Assembly: GCA_007132635.1 (NCBI GenBank)
Contig: SLOG01000234.1
Location: forward strand, 1-5,138
Origin: Limnochordia bacterium
Lineage (GTDB): Bacteria; Bacillota; Limnochordia; Darwinibacteriales; SLO01
Length of the DNA stretch: 5,138 nt
Direction: 5' to 3'
Shown here: positions 1 through 5,138 of the stretch, piece by piece
Layout: every line of letters starts with the position of its first letter
Numbering within the stretch: position 1 is the stretch's first letter
Notes under the pieces: generated by a model
The model's input: only the letters and a program-made list of their open reading frames with translations
Database searches by the model: none
Told to the model about the DNA's origin: nothing
Position numbers and translations under genes: made by a program

Positions 1-321
1 AACGCTTTTTCTACTCGTTCTTTGTACGTCCAAACAGCACCAACTTACCGACAACAACAATATTAGTCGGTGATCCGGTGCTGCTATATCGAAAACAGGC
101 AATAACATCAAATCCAGGATAACCCAACAACCCAAATCGCTCGGAGGAAAAAACTACGGCGAACAGCAAAAAACACACCAACCAGCATCCTCGCTCAAAA
201 CTAGGTACGACTCCGCTCGAACAGACAATGGTCGGCCAAGGGGCCTCCCGGCCCCCAAGATCAACCGATGCCACAGCGGGAAAAGCGTCTCCATTCCCCA
301 CAGATAATGCTCGCAGGCAGA
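1..321. other. Leftmost non-coding stretch, no supported gene
   Basis: No convincing gene is seen in this stretch, which lies downstream of the hydrolase gene on the minus strand. A 96-codon minus-strand frame starting at a GTG near 301 crosses most of it, but it has no clear ribosome binding site, resembles no family I recognise and has an irregular amino acid composition. The stretch looks more AT-rich, with many short A runs on the plus strand, than the coding regions to the right. It contains a nested inverted repeat (35-83) and a short GC-rich stem (240-255). It may be the 3' flank of the hydrolase gene or the decayed edge of a neighbouring gene to the left. Confidence 0.5.
35..83. repeat. 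Nested imperfect inverted repeat
   Basis: The outer arms CAGCACC (35-41) and GGTGCTG (77-83) are perfect reverse complements. The inner arms ACCGAC (47-52) and GTCGGT (66-71) are also perfect reverse complements. The inner stem can be extended by one wobble pair (46 with 72) and one A-T pair (45 with 73). What remains is a 3-by-3 internal loop and a 13-base AT-rich terminal loop. As RNA this would make a hairpin of about 15 pairs. No T run follows on the plus strand, and only TTT follows on the minus strand, so it is not a clear intrinsic terminator. It could be a structured RNA element, a dispersed repeat unit or a protein binding site. The sequence shows the symmetry only. Confidence 0.5.
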
Positions 322-1194
322 TCAGCCCTCCTTACGTCCGTCGGGATGCTGCTTGCCTTTCACCGCGCCGGGTTCGCCAGTGACAAAATCATTCTGCATG
401 TAGTTTACCACCTCGTCCGTGGACAGGACCTTGGCCACCGTGCTGTTGGCCACCGTCAGGGCTGTTTCTTGATTATCAGTAGCCGTGGCGACTGCATCAC
501 TCACCAAAACAACGTCATACCCGCGTGAGCTGCCGGCGTACGCTGTCGCCAGCACACACTCGTCCGTCCACAGCCCCGATAGGACAATGGTATCAATGTC
601 GAGGGATTTCAGCTTCTCATCCAGGTACGAGTTGCCGTTTTCATCAAAGGTCCAAAACATATCCAGATGCTTCCCGTGGTAAAACCAGCCGTCGGCGACT
701 TCCTCATCGGTGGGGGCGATCTCCTCCAGCGGCTGCATGCCGGGTTCGCCGGTGAAGATGTACGCCGCATTTTCCGGATTCTCAGGCCGCAGGCCTCTCG
801 GTCCGTACCAGCGGTCCATGGCATTGGAAATACCGTCGTCAAAGCGACGAGTCCACGAACTCCACGCTATACAAACACCGTCCTGCGTCGAACCGGCAGA
901 ACGGAACGTGTCCACCAGCCGAATTAGATTCGGCAGAATGTCCTCGGCATACGGTCGGTACTCTTCCTCGCAATCATCCAAGAGCAGCGCGATGCGCCTG
1001 GGGCGGTCGGCTAGGTCCCAAGATGCCCAGAATCCCAAGGGCATCCCGTGTTTTCCCTCGGGAGTCGTGCTGTAGTTGTTCATGGGCTCTAGAGCCAGTT
1101 TCATGTCCCGGTGTTTGCACGGTTTCTGCAGAGCTTCCTCCAGCGTCAGAATGGTTCCTTCCTTGTCCTGTCCCAGTGCATCTCTTTTCCTCAT
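322..1194 (-). CDS. Isochorismatase-family cysteine hydrolase
   Basis: A 290-residue protein of the isochorismatase-like superfamily. These cytoplasmic enzymes use an Asp-Lys-Cys triad to cleave C-N or vinyl-ether bonds in amides, nicotinamide, carbamoyl compounds or isochorismate. The strand carrying the catalytic aspartate reads IALLLDDCEEEY (Asp73/Asp74, with Asp74 the better alignment). The lysine is Lys175 in HGKHLDMF, and the nucleophile is Cys213 in GLWTDECV, the usual G-x-x-T-x-x-C-V turn. The following DVVLVSDA strand is also typical. The ATG at 1194 is preferred because AAGGAG (1202-1207) lies 7 nt upstream. A longer start at 1302 would add 36 residues translated from the spacer, including the decayed gene scrap. 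About 70 residues precede the catalytic Asp, more than in most relatives, and the tail after about residue 266 is polar. The substrate cannot be inferred. Family assignment is firm. Confidence 0.9.
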   Translation of the reverse strand: MRKRDALGQDKEGTILTLEEALQKPCKHRDMKLALEPMNNYSTTPEGKHGMPLGFWASWDLADRPRRIALLLDDCEEEYRPYAEDILPNLIRLVDTFRSAGSTQDGVCIAWSSWTRRFDDGISNAMDRWYGPRGLRPENPENAAYIFTGEPGMQPLEEIAPTDEEVADGWFYHGKHLDMFWTFDENGNSYLDEKLKSLDIDTIVLSGLWTDECVLATAYAGSSRGYDVVLVSDAVATATDNQETALTVANSTVAKVLSTDEVVNYMQNDFVTGEPGAVKGKQHPDGRKEG

Positions 1195-1201
1195 CAAAAC
1201 A

Positions 1202-1207
1202 CTCCTT
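1202..1207 (-). promoter_or_regulatory. Ribosome binding site of the cysteine hydrolase
   Basis: The minus strand reads AAGGAG here, followed by a 7-nt spacer and then the ATG at 1194-1192. This near-consensus Shine-Dalgarno site decides between the 290-residue and the 326-residue reading of the hydrolase in favour of the shorter one. Confidence 0.8.
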
Positions 1208-1274
1208 TTATGTTTTTCTGTTACTCCTATCGGCACATTGCGAAACCGTCGCCAGAGGGCGCTTATTGGGTCTA

Positions 1275-1323
1275 AGGCTTCGCCATACCGACATAGTACC
1301 ATGGTCCGCCGTCGCCCTCCGTC
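1275..1323 (-). pseudogene. Frameshifted scrap of the 3' end of the neighbouring repeat-protein gene
   Basis: These 49 bases align with 1475-1524, the 3' part of the gene at 1449-2216, at about 42 of 50 positions with one single-base gap (hand alignment). Translated on the minus strand before the gap the scrap reads TEGDGGPWYY, against TEGHGGLWLY in the intact gene. After the gap, in the next frame, it reads RYGEAL against RYGEAS. The missing base therefore breaks the frame exactly where a gap is needed to restore the match. There is no start codon, and a stop (TAG) lies about 20 codons upstream in the first frame. This is best read as the decayed end of a tandem or paralogous copy. The similarity fades on both sides, so the original extent is unknown. 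The rest of the spacer 1195-1448 shows no gene. Confidence 0.6.
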
Positions 1324-1380
1324 TTGGTCTGTTTTCTATTATCTGCGCACTGTATCCTTTTCTTCTAGTGATTCAGATCG

Positions 1381-1394
1381 AAGGCTGACGCCTT
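1381..1394. other. Short stem-loop downstream of the repeat-protein gene
   Basis: AAGGC (1381-1385) and GCCTT (1390-1394) are perfect reverse complements around a 4-base loop, 55-68 bp past the stop of the 1449-2216 gene. No T run follows on the minus strand, so support for a rho-independent terminator is weak. It could still be an RNA 3' structure, or chance. Confidence 0.2.
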
Positions 1395-1448
1395 GGTCGT
1401 TCGAGTGCGCCAGCGGCAGATTTCGAGACTTTCCCGCGAAGACGCTGA

Positions 1449-2216
1449 TTACGGTTGAAATTCGTAGGCGGTTGAGGCTTCACCATACCGATCATATAAC
1501 CATAGTCCACCGTGCCCCTCCGTCGTTCTGGACAGAAGAGCTCGCTCAGCACCAGAGTCATTCCCTAAGCGCAACGAACCTCCCAGGTCTTGGCCTGAGT
1601 TCAAAGATACATGCGAACTGTAGTCACTGCGCTGCTCATCCCTCTCATAGGAGCCTAAAGAAACGAAAGAACGGCCGCCGCTCGCTGTTAAGGCCAGGAC
1701 ATGTTCATGATGGGTTTCTCCGCACCGAACCCTTGGATCTAATTCTAATTGGGCCATATCTTCATATACATAGCGCAGCACCGCACCCTCCAGTGTGAGC
1801 TGCCTCCAGCGCATGCCAAGTTTCATGGCATACTCATAATATGCATTGTCGAAATCTCCTTCGGCCGTCAGATAGACCCCGAAATGCCGTTGGTCAGAGG
1901 CATAAGGCCAAGGCTGTTTAACCGCAACCTGGGTAATCCGACTATCAGCAGCCGTGGGCGACGCACTGCCAGTTTCAAGGATACTCATGGATACAACGGG
2001 ATTACCGAAATTGTTGTATACGTTGAACTCACCACCTAGTTTTGTCGATCCCAGCCGCAAAACCTCGTTGCCATATTCGCTGACAATCACAACTTCCTGG
2101 GCTCGTATTCTCTCAACTACCTCGGTATTTGATTGAGTGGGCGCTACACCGGTGACGGCAAAAAACAAGGCGAGAAACAACAGCGGGTAGATTATCAGCC
2201 GCTCAAATACTACCAT
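1449..2216 (-). CDS. Membrane-anchored protein with GG-type beta repeats, function unknown
   Basis: A 255-residue protein that I cannot assign to a named family. Residues 6-24 form one hydrophobic segment after a short N-terminus with Glu5 and Arg6, so the protein is probably exported or anchored with the rest outside the cytoplasm. No lipobox is present and no good signal peptidase site follows. Residues 30-78 (EVVIVSEYGNEVLRLGS, then GGEFNVYNNFG) resemble repeat proteins whose units describe a glycine-rich strand-turn-strand. The pattern x-G-x-[LF]-x-[LV]-[YG]-[ND]-x-x-G occurs at 61-71, 212-222 and 235-245, the last two about 23 residues apart, suggesting stacked beta repeats. The middle (about 95-180) is not visibly repetitive. 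The ATG at 2216 has GGGAGGG 6 nt upstream. A frameshifted copy of its 3' end lies downstream at 1275-1323. Adhesion, scaffolding or sensing roles are only guesses. Coding status is well supported. Confidence 0.8.
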   Translation of the reverse strand: MVVFERLIIYPLLFLALFFAVTGVAPTQSNTEVVERIRAQEVVIVSEYGNEVLRLGSTKLGGEFNVYNNFGNPVVSMSILETGSASPTAADSRITQVAVKQPWPYASDQRHFGVYLTAEGDFDNAYYEYAMKLGMRWRQLTLEGAVLRYVYEDMAQLELDPRVRCGETHHEHVLALTASGGRSFVSLGSYERDEQRSDYSSHVSLNSGQDLGGSLRLGNDSGAERALLSRTTEGHGGLWLYDRYGEASTAYEFQP

Positions 2217-2222
2217 GGCAAT

Positions 2223-2229
2223 CCCTCCC
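2223..2229 (-). promoter_or_regulatory. Ribosome binding site of the repeat-protein gene
   Basis: The minus strand reads GGGAGGG, then a 6-nt spacer, then the ATG at 2216-2214. This is a strong purine-rich site placed at the normal distance, and it supports the chosen start. Confidence 0.7.
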
Positions 2230-2241
2230 GCTGTTCTTTCG

Positions 2242-2258
2242 ATTGTTTGGGAAACAAT
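2242..2258. promoter_or_regulatory. Perfect palindrome in the divergent intergenic region, operator-like
   Basis: ATTGTTT (2242-2248) and AAACAAT (2252-2258) are perfect reverse complements around GGG. The site lies 25 bp upstream of the repeat-protein start and 85 bp upstream of the first ATG of the divergent Uma2 gene. Size, symmetry and position suit binding by a dimeric transcription factor. As RNA it would be a 7-bp hairpin with a 3-base loop just upstream of the repeat-protein ribosome binding site. No regulator gene is visible in the window, and no convincing -35/-10 pair could be placed around it. The palindrome is directly visible. Its role is inference. Confidence 0.4.
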
Positions 2259-2343
2259 TCCTTCAGCCGCATTGTCTTAATTATTCAGTCATATTTTCTG
2301 CCGACGAGGGCAGCACAGCACTTCCATTGCTGACTATCTCAAG

Positions 2344-2877
2344 ATGCCTGATGAACCTGGTTTCCGCCATGAAGTCCTCGAAGGTGCCTTGATCCGAGAG
2401 CCCTCCCCTAGTGTTCGCCACCAGCGCGTCAGCACGAGACTCCAGGAAGCCCTGCGGGATTACTTCCGAACCGCGGATCCGGACGGAGAAGTACTGAGTG
2501 CGCCACTGGACGTAGTCTTATCTGACAACACCGTGGTGCAGCCAGACCTTCTCTACATTCCCGGGAGTGATGCTGCGGTTTTTGCCGAGACGCATGTGTT
2601 TGTCGCCCCAAGGTTGGTCGTTGAGATCCTGTCTCCAGCCACAGCAAGCAAGGATAGATTGCAGAAAATGGAAATCTACCGCAAAGCAGGAATCGAGCAC
2701 TACTGGATTGCCGATCCCGATGCCAACACCTTGGAGGCCTTCGCCTTGCGCGATAGTTACTACGCTCGCGTCGCTGCCGCAGCGAAGGATGATATCTTGA
2801 CTCACCCGGGCTTCCCCGGTCTGGAAGTCCCAGCTGCCCACATTTTCCCGCAAAAGCCCCCGCAGTCTTCGGACTGA
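2344..2877 (+). CDS. Uma2-family (DUF820) putative PD-(D/E)xK endonuclease
   Basis: A 177-residue cytoplasmic protein with the full core of the Uma2/DUF820 family, which has a restriction-endonuclease-like fold. Its in vivo targets are unknown, and members are often present in many copies per genome. Visible hallmarks are EVLEG (Glu13), PSPSVRHQ (20-27), QPDLLYI with metal-binding Asp68, VVEILSP with Glu94, Lys108 in LQKMEIY, and GIEHYWIADP (116-125). The PD-ExK residues are therefore intact. Length is near normal but slightly short at the N-terminus. The upstream in-frame codons encode SIADYLK, which matches the usual family start, yet no ATG, GTG or TTG lies between the stop at 2278-2280 and 2344. 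The ATG at 2344 also lacks a Shine-Dalgarno site. True initiation may be at ATT 2326 (183 residues), or the start may have been lost. It is the only plus-strand gene, divergent from the repeat-protein gene and convergent with ilvD. No antitoxin-like partner is adjacent. Confidence 0.87.
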   Translation: MPDEPGFRHEVLEGALIREPSPSVRHQRVSTRLQEALRDYFRTADPDGEVLSAPLDVVLSDNTVVQPDLLYIPGSDAAVFAETHVFVAPRLVVEILSPATASKDRLQKMEIYRKAGIEHYWIADPDANTLEAFALRDSYYARVAAAAKDDILTHPGFPGLEVPAAHIFPQKPPQSSD

Positions 2878-2879
2878 CG
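2861..2879. terminator. UUCG-loop stem at the convergent Uma2/ilvD ends, possible terminator
   Basis: CAGTC (2863-2867) pairs with GACTG (2872-2876) around TTCG. On the plus strand this gives the very stable C(UUCG)G tetraloop. Bulging A2877 allows two more G-C pairs (2861-2862 with 2878-2879). The stem overlaps the Uma2 stop codon and lies just past the ilvD stop, in the only gap between the convergent genes. No T run follows on either strand, so it is not a classic intrinsic terminator. Confidence 0.25.
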
Positions 2880-2888
2880 CGGCTGCGC

Positions 2889-4586
2889 CTACGCATCAGC
2901 CGGCAGATCGGTTACCGCCCCCCTGGATGCCGACGAAACCAGACGAGCATACTTATAGAGTACGCCGCGGTTATAACGCAGGGGCGGTTCCTGCCATGCC
3001 TCTTGACGCTTCGCCAATTCTTCCGCGGACAGCTCTACAGTCAGCTGCTGGATTACGCTGTCAATGGTAATCCGATCACCGTCTCGGATATGGGCAATGG
3101 GGCCTCCCACCTGAGCTTCCGGCGACACATGTCCTACCACCAGACCGTGGGTCCCGCCGGAGAAACGGCCATCGGTAATCAAGCCCACCTTCTCTCCCAA
3201 CCCTTTGCCGACCAGAATCGCTGTAATGGAGAGCATCTCTGGCATGCCGGGCCCGCCCTTAGGACCCGCATAGCGGATCACAACCACATCCCCTGGCTGC
3301 ACATCATCGCTCAACACGGCGGCGGTGGCAGCTGCTTCCGAGTCGTAGACCTTGGCCGGTCCCGTCATCTTCGTAACGCTTAACCCAGAAAACTTGGCCA
3401 CGGCCCCCTCCGGCGCCAGATTCCCCCGCAGGACAAACAGGGCTCCCGAGTCTCGCAGCGGCCTATCCAGCGGCCGAATGATGGACTGGCCCTCTTCCAG
3501 CGATGGCTGCGACGCTAGGTTTTCGGCTAAGGTCTTCCCGGTCACGGTGAGGCAGTCTCCCTGCAGCAGGCCCGCCGCCAAAAGCTCCTTCATCACCGCC
3601 GACACACCACCGACCTGATGCAGATCGTACATGGCATAGCGGCCGCTGGGCTTCAGATCCGCGATGTGCGGCACCCGCTGGCGGATGCGGTCGAAATCCT
3701 CCAACGTCAGATCCACGTCCACGGCGTGGGCCATTGCCAGCAGGTGCAGAAATGCATTGGTGGAACCACCCAGAGCCATGACTACGGTGATGGCATTCTC
3801 AAAGGCTGCCTTGGTCATAATATCCGTGGGGCGAATATCCCGGCGCAGGAGTTCGACGACTGCCAGGCCTGCCTGGTACACATCCTCTCGCTTAGCATCG
3901 CTAACCGCCGGATGCGAGGCACTCCCAGGCAGGCTCATCCCCATAGCCTCAATTGCCGACGCCATCGTATTCGCGGTATACATGCCGCCACAGGACCCAG
4001 CACCCGGGCAAGCATGACGCTCAATGTCCCTTAACTGCTCCTCATCAATGGCCTGGGAATTGTACTGGCCGACGGCTTCAAAGACAGACACAATATCCAA
4101 CGCCTCACCACTCGAACAGCGGCCCGGGGCAATTGTTCCGCCGTATACAAAGACGGCCGGCAGGTTTAGACGGCCAATGGCGATGAGGCAACCAGGCATG
4201 TTCTTATCGCAGCCGCCAATCGCAAGGACGGCGTCTAATCGCTCGGCTTGCACCACTGCTTCAATGGAATCGGCGATCACCTCGCGGCTAGGCAGGGAAA
4301 AGCGCATCCCGTCATGTCCCATGGCGATGCCATCCGACACGGTGATCGTGTTGAAAATCAGGGGAGCCCCGCCTCCATCTTTGGCCCCGCGCTTTCCCTG
4401 GAGCGCGAGTTCATTCAGGTGAATATTGCAGGGCGTCACCTCACTCCACGCGCTAGCCACACCGATCATGGGTTTCTGGAAATCCTCGTCAGTAAAACCT
4501 ACTGCTCGGAGCATGGCCCGATTTGGGGCCCGGTTCACCCCCTCACTTATGTCCTTGCTGCGGATGCGCAAATCTCTTGTGTTCAT
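2889..4586 (-). CDS. ilvD: Dihydroxy-acid dehydratase
   Basis: A 565-residue cytoplasmic enzyme that dehydrates 2,3-dihydroxy-isovalerate and 2,3-dihydroxy-3-methylvalerate to the 2-keto acids leading to valine, isoleucine, leucine and pantothenate. It is full length for the family. The cluster-ligand cysteines are Cys53 (TPCNIHLNELA), Cys126 (GGCDKNMPG) and Cys199 (GAGSCGGMYTANTM), the set seen in [2Fe-2S] dehydratases. Asp85, Asp127 and Lys128 match the Mg-binding residues, Lys128 being the position that is carbamylated in characterised enzymes. The C-terminal signature ITDGRFSGGTHG carries the catalytic Ser476. The sugar-acid dehydratase EDD is a paralogue, but the N-terminal RSKDISEGVNRAPNRAMLRA and the length favour IlvD. 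The ATG at 4586 has GGGGAG 6 nt upstream. It follows the permease on the same strand after 74 bp. No ilvB, ilvN or ilvC gene is in the window. No leader peptide or attenuator is visible in the 74-bp upstream gap. Confidence 0.97.
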   Translation of the reverse strand: MNTRDLRIRSKDISEGVNRAPNRAMLRAVGFTDEDFQKPMIGVASAWSEVTPCNIHLNELALQGKRGAKDGGGAPLIFNTITVSDGIAMGHDGMRFSLPSREVIADSIEAVVQAERLDAVLAIGGCDKNMPGCLIAIGRLNLPAVFVYGGTIAPGRCSSGEALDIVSVFEAVGQYNSQAIDEEQLRDIERHACPGAGSCGGMYTANTMASAIEAMGMSLPGSASHPAVSDAKREDVYQAGLAVVELLRRDIRPTDIMTKAAFENAITVVMALGGSTNAFLHLLAMAHAVDVDLTLEDFDRIRQRVPHIADLKPSGRYAMYDLHQVGGVSAVMKELLAAGLLQGDCLTVTGKTLAENLASQPSLEEGQSIIRPLDRPLRDSGALFVLRGNLAPEGAVAKFSGLSVTKMTGPAKVYDSEAAATAAVLSDDVQPGDVVVIRYAGPKGGPGMPEMLSITAILVGKGLGEKVGLITDGRFSGGTHGLVVGHVSPEAQVGGPIAHIRDGDRITIDSVIQQLTVELSAEELAKRQEAWQEPPLRYNRGVLYKYARLVSSASRGAVTDLPADA

Positions 4587-4592
4587 GCATAT

Positions 4593-4598
4593 CTCCCC
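4593..4598 (-). promoter_or_regulatory. Ribosome binding site of ilvD
   Basis: The minus strand reads GGGGAG (within AAGGGGAG), followed by a 6-nt spacer to the ATG at 4586. It supports this start over the out-of-frame ATG at 4590-4588, which lies only 2 nt from the site. Confidence 0.75.
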
Positions 4599-4660
4599 TT
4601 TTGATGCGGATTATTATGGCAGGAAAATGTTCATTCAACTGCAGCGTGAATCCAAGATGT

Positions 4661-5138
4661 TTAGGACTGACCCACCGCCCGCTTCAGGCCTTCCCCGAGA
4701 AAGTTGATGCTGGCCACCACCAGGGTAATACTCAATCCAGGGAACACCGCTAGCCAAGGGGCTTCCCGATAGTACAACTGGGCACTGTGAAGCATGCCGC
4801 CCCATGTAGCCGTCGGCGGCGGCACCCCAAAACCGAGAAAACTGAGGGCCGACTCGATAAGTATGGCATACGCTACGAGTAAAGACGCAGAAACAGATAC
4901 CACAGCCAAGGTGTTGGGCACGATGTGGCGGAACAGCACCCGTAAGCGAGTTGCTCCGATGGCATGAGCGGCTTCAACAAATGGCAGCTGCTTCAACTGC
5001 AGCACCTGCCCGCGAACCAGTCTAGCGGTGGTCGGCCAAGAGCTCAGGGCGAGAATCAGGATCAGCCGCCATGGCGTCAAGTCCAGAAAAGCACTGGCCA
5101 CCATGGCAAGCGCCAGAACTGGTACGGAGAGGAGCGAG
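4661..5138 (-). CDS. ABC transporter permease, DppC/OppC type (C-terminal part, cut by window edge)
   Basis: This is the last 158 residues of an inner-membrane permease of the peptide/nickel (Dpp/Opp) import family. The reading frame stays open to the right edge, so the N-terminus is outside the window and an internal ATG at 5104 is not the real start. The diagnostic EAA loop that contacts the ATPase is intact: FVEAAHAIGA (53-62 of the visible part), then HIVPN (71-75). The family pattern SFLGFGVPPPTATWGGML follows, then APWLAVFPGL and a final hydrophobic segment ending GEGLKRAVGQS. Hydrophobic segments before and after the EAA loop fit the C-terminal half of a six-helix permease. This C-terminal pattern matches the DppC-like subunit rather than DppB. 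The DppB-like partner is expected upstream, beyond the right edge. Specificity (peptides, nickel, glycosides or opines) cannot be told from this part. Confidence 0.92.
   Translation of the reverse strand, partial: SLLSVPVLALAMVASAFLDLTPWRLILILALSSWPTTARLVRGQVLQLKQLPFVEAAHAIGATRLRVLFRHIVPNTLAVVSVSASLLVAYAILIESALSFLGFGVPPPTATWGGMLHSAQLYYREAPWLAVFPGLSITLVVASINFLGEGLKRAVGQS

Noticed and set aside
240..255. GGGGCC/GGCCCC stem with a 4-base loop as terminator of the hydrolase gene
   Set aside because: It is GC-rich and properly symmetric, but no T run follows on the minus strand and it lies about 65 bp past the stop. Not enough to call a terminator.
11..301. A 96-codon minus-strand frame with a hydrophobic middle, starting at GTG
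   Set aside because: It has no clear ribosome binding site, no recognisable family and an irregular composition, and it spans an inverted repeat. More likely a chance open frame.
1195..1302. N-terminal extension of the cysteine hydrolase to an ATG at 1302
   Set aside because: The added residues include RYGEAL, which belongs to the decayed repeat-protein copy. The ATG at 1194 has a strong Shine-Dalgarno site and the upstream one does not.
3003..4604. Several plus-strand open frames of about 77-138 codons opposite ilvD
   Set aside because: They are shadows of the conserved ilvD coding sequence on the other strand, with no family resemblance.
4613..4638. Possible ilvD promoter with TTGAAT and CATAAT on the minus strand
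   Set aside because: Each hexamer resembles consensus, but the spacing is only 14 bp, too short for a normal sigma-70 promoter. ilvD may also be read from the permease side.
4634..5003. 12-base direct repeat TTCAACTGCAGC at 4634-4645 and 4992-5003
   Set aside because: It is short, one copy lies inside conserved permease coding sequence, and the similarity does not extend. Probably chance.

Overview
This 5.1-kb window is bacterial chromosomal DNA of moderate GC with five protein-coding genes, one cut by the window edge. The lineage cannot be fixed from the sequence. A [2Fe-2S]-type IlvD, a solitary Uma2 nuclease, a Dpp/Opp-type permease and an anchored GG-repeat protein would fit a free-living, gene-rich lineage such as Chloroflexota or another deep-branching phylum, but this is a low-confidence guess. 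No tRNA, rRNA, CRISPR array, insertion sequence or phage gene was seen.

Layout from left to right. Positions 1-321 hold no convincing gene, but contain a nested inverted repeat at 35-83. Minus-strand genes then follow: an isochorismatase-family cysteine hydrolase (322-1194), a 254-bp spacer, and a membrane-anchored repeat protein of unrecognised function (1449-2216). The spacer carries a frameshifted scrap (1275-1323) matching the 3' end of the 1449-2216 gene, so a second copy of that gene, or of its end, probably once stood there. Next is a 127-bp divergent intergenic region with a perfect 17-bp palindrome (2242-2258), then the only plus-strand gene, a Uma2-family putative nuclease (2344-2877) whose recognisable homology begins upstream of its first ATG. 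The Uma2 gene converges on ilvD (2889-4586, minus) with only 11 bp between stop codons. Upstream of ilvD on the same strand is the C-terminal part of a peptide/nickel-type ABC permease (4661-5138), which runs off the right edge.

Functionally this is a mixed neighbourhood. ilvD serves branched-chain amino acid and pantothenate precursor synthesis. The permease belongs to a solute import system whose other subunits should lie beyond the right edge. The hydrolase and the repeat protein lie on the same strand but are separated by more than 250 bp, so co-transcription is uncertain. I see no defence system or other integrated novel system. The points most worth a second look are the repeat protein with its decayed copy, the Uma2 start problem and the two inverted repeats.
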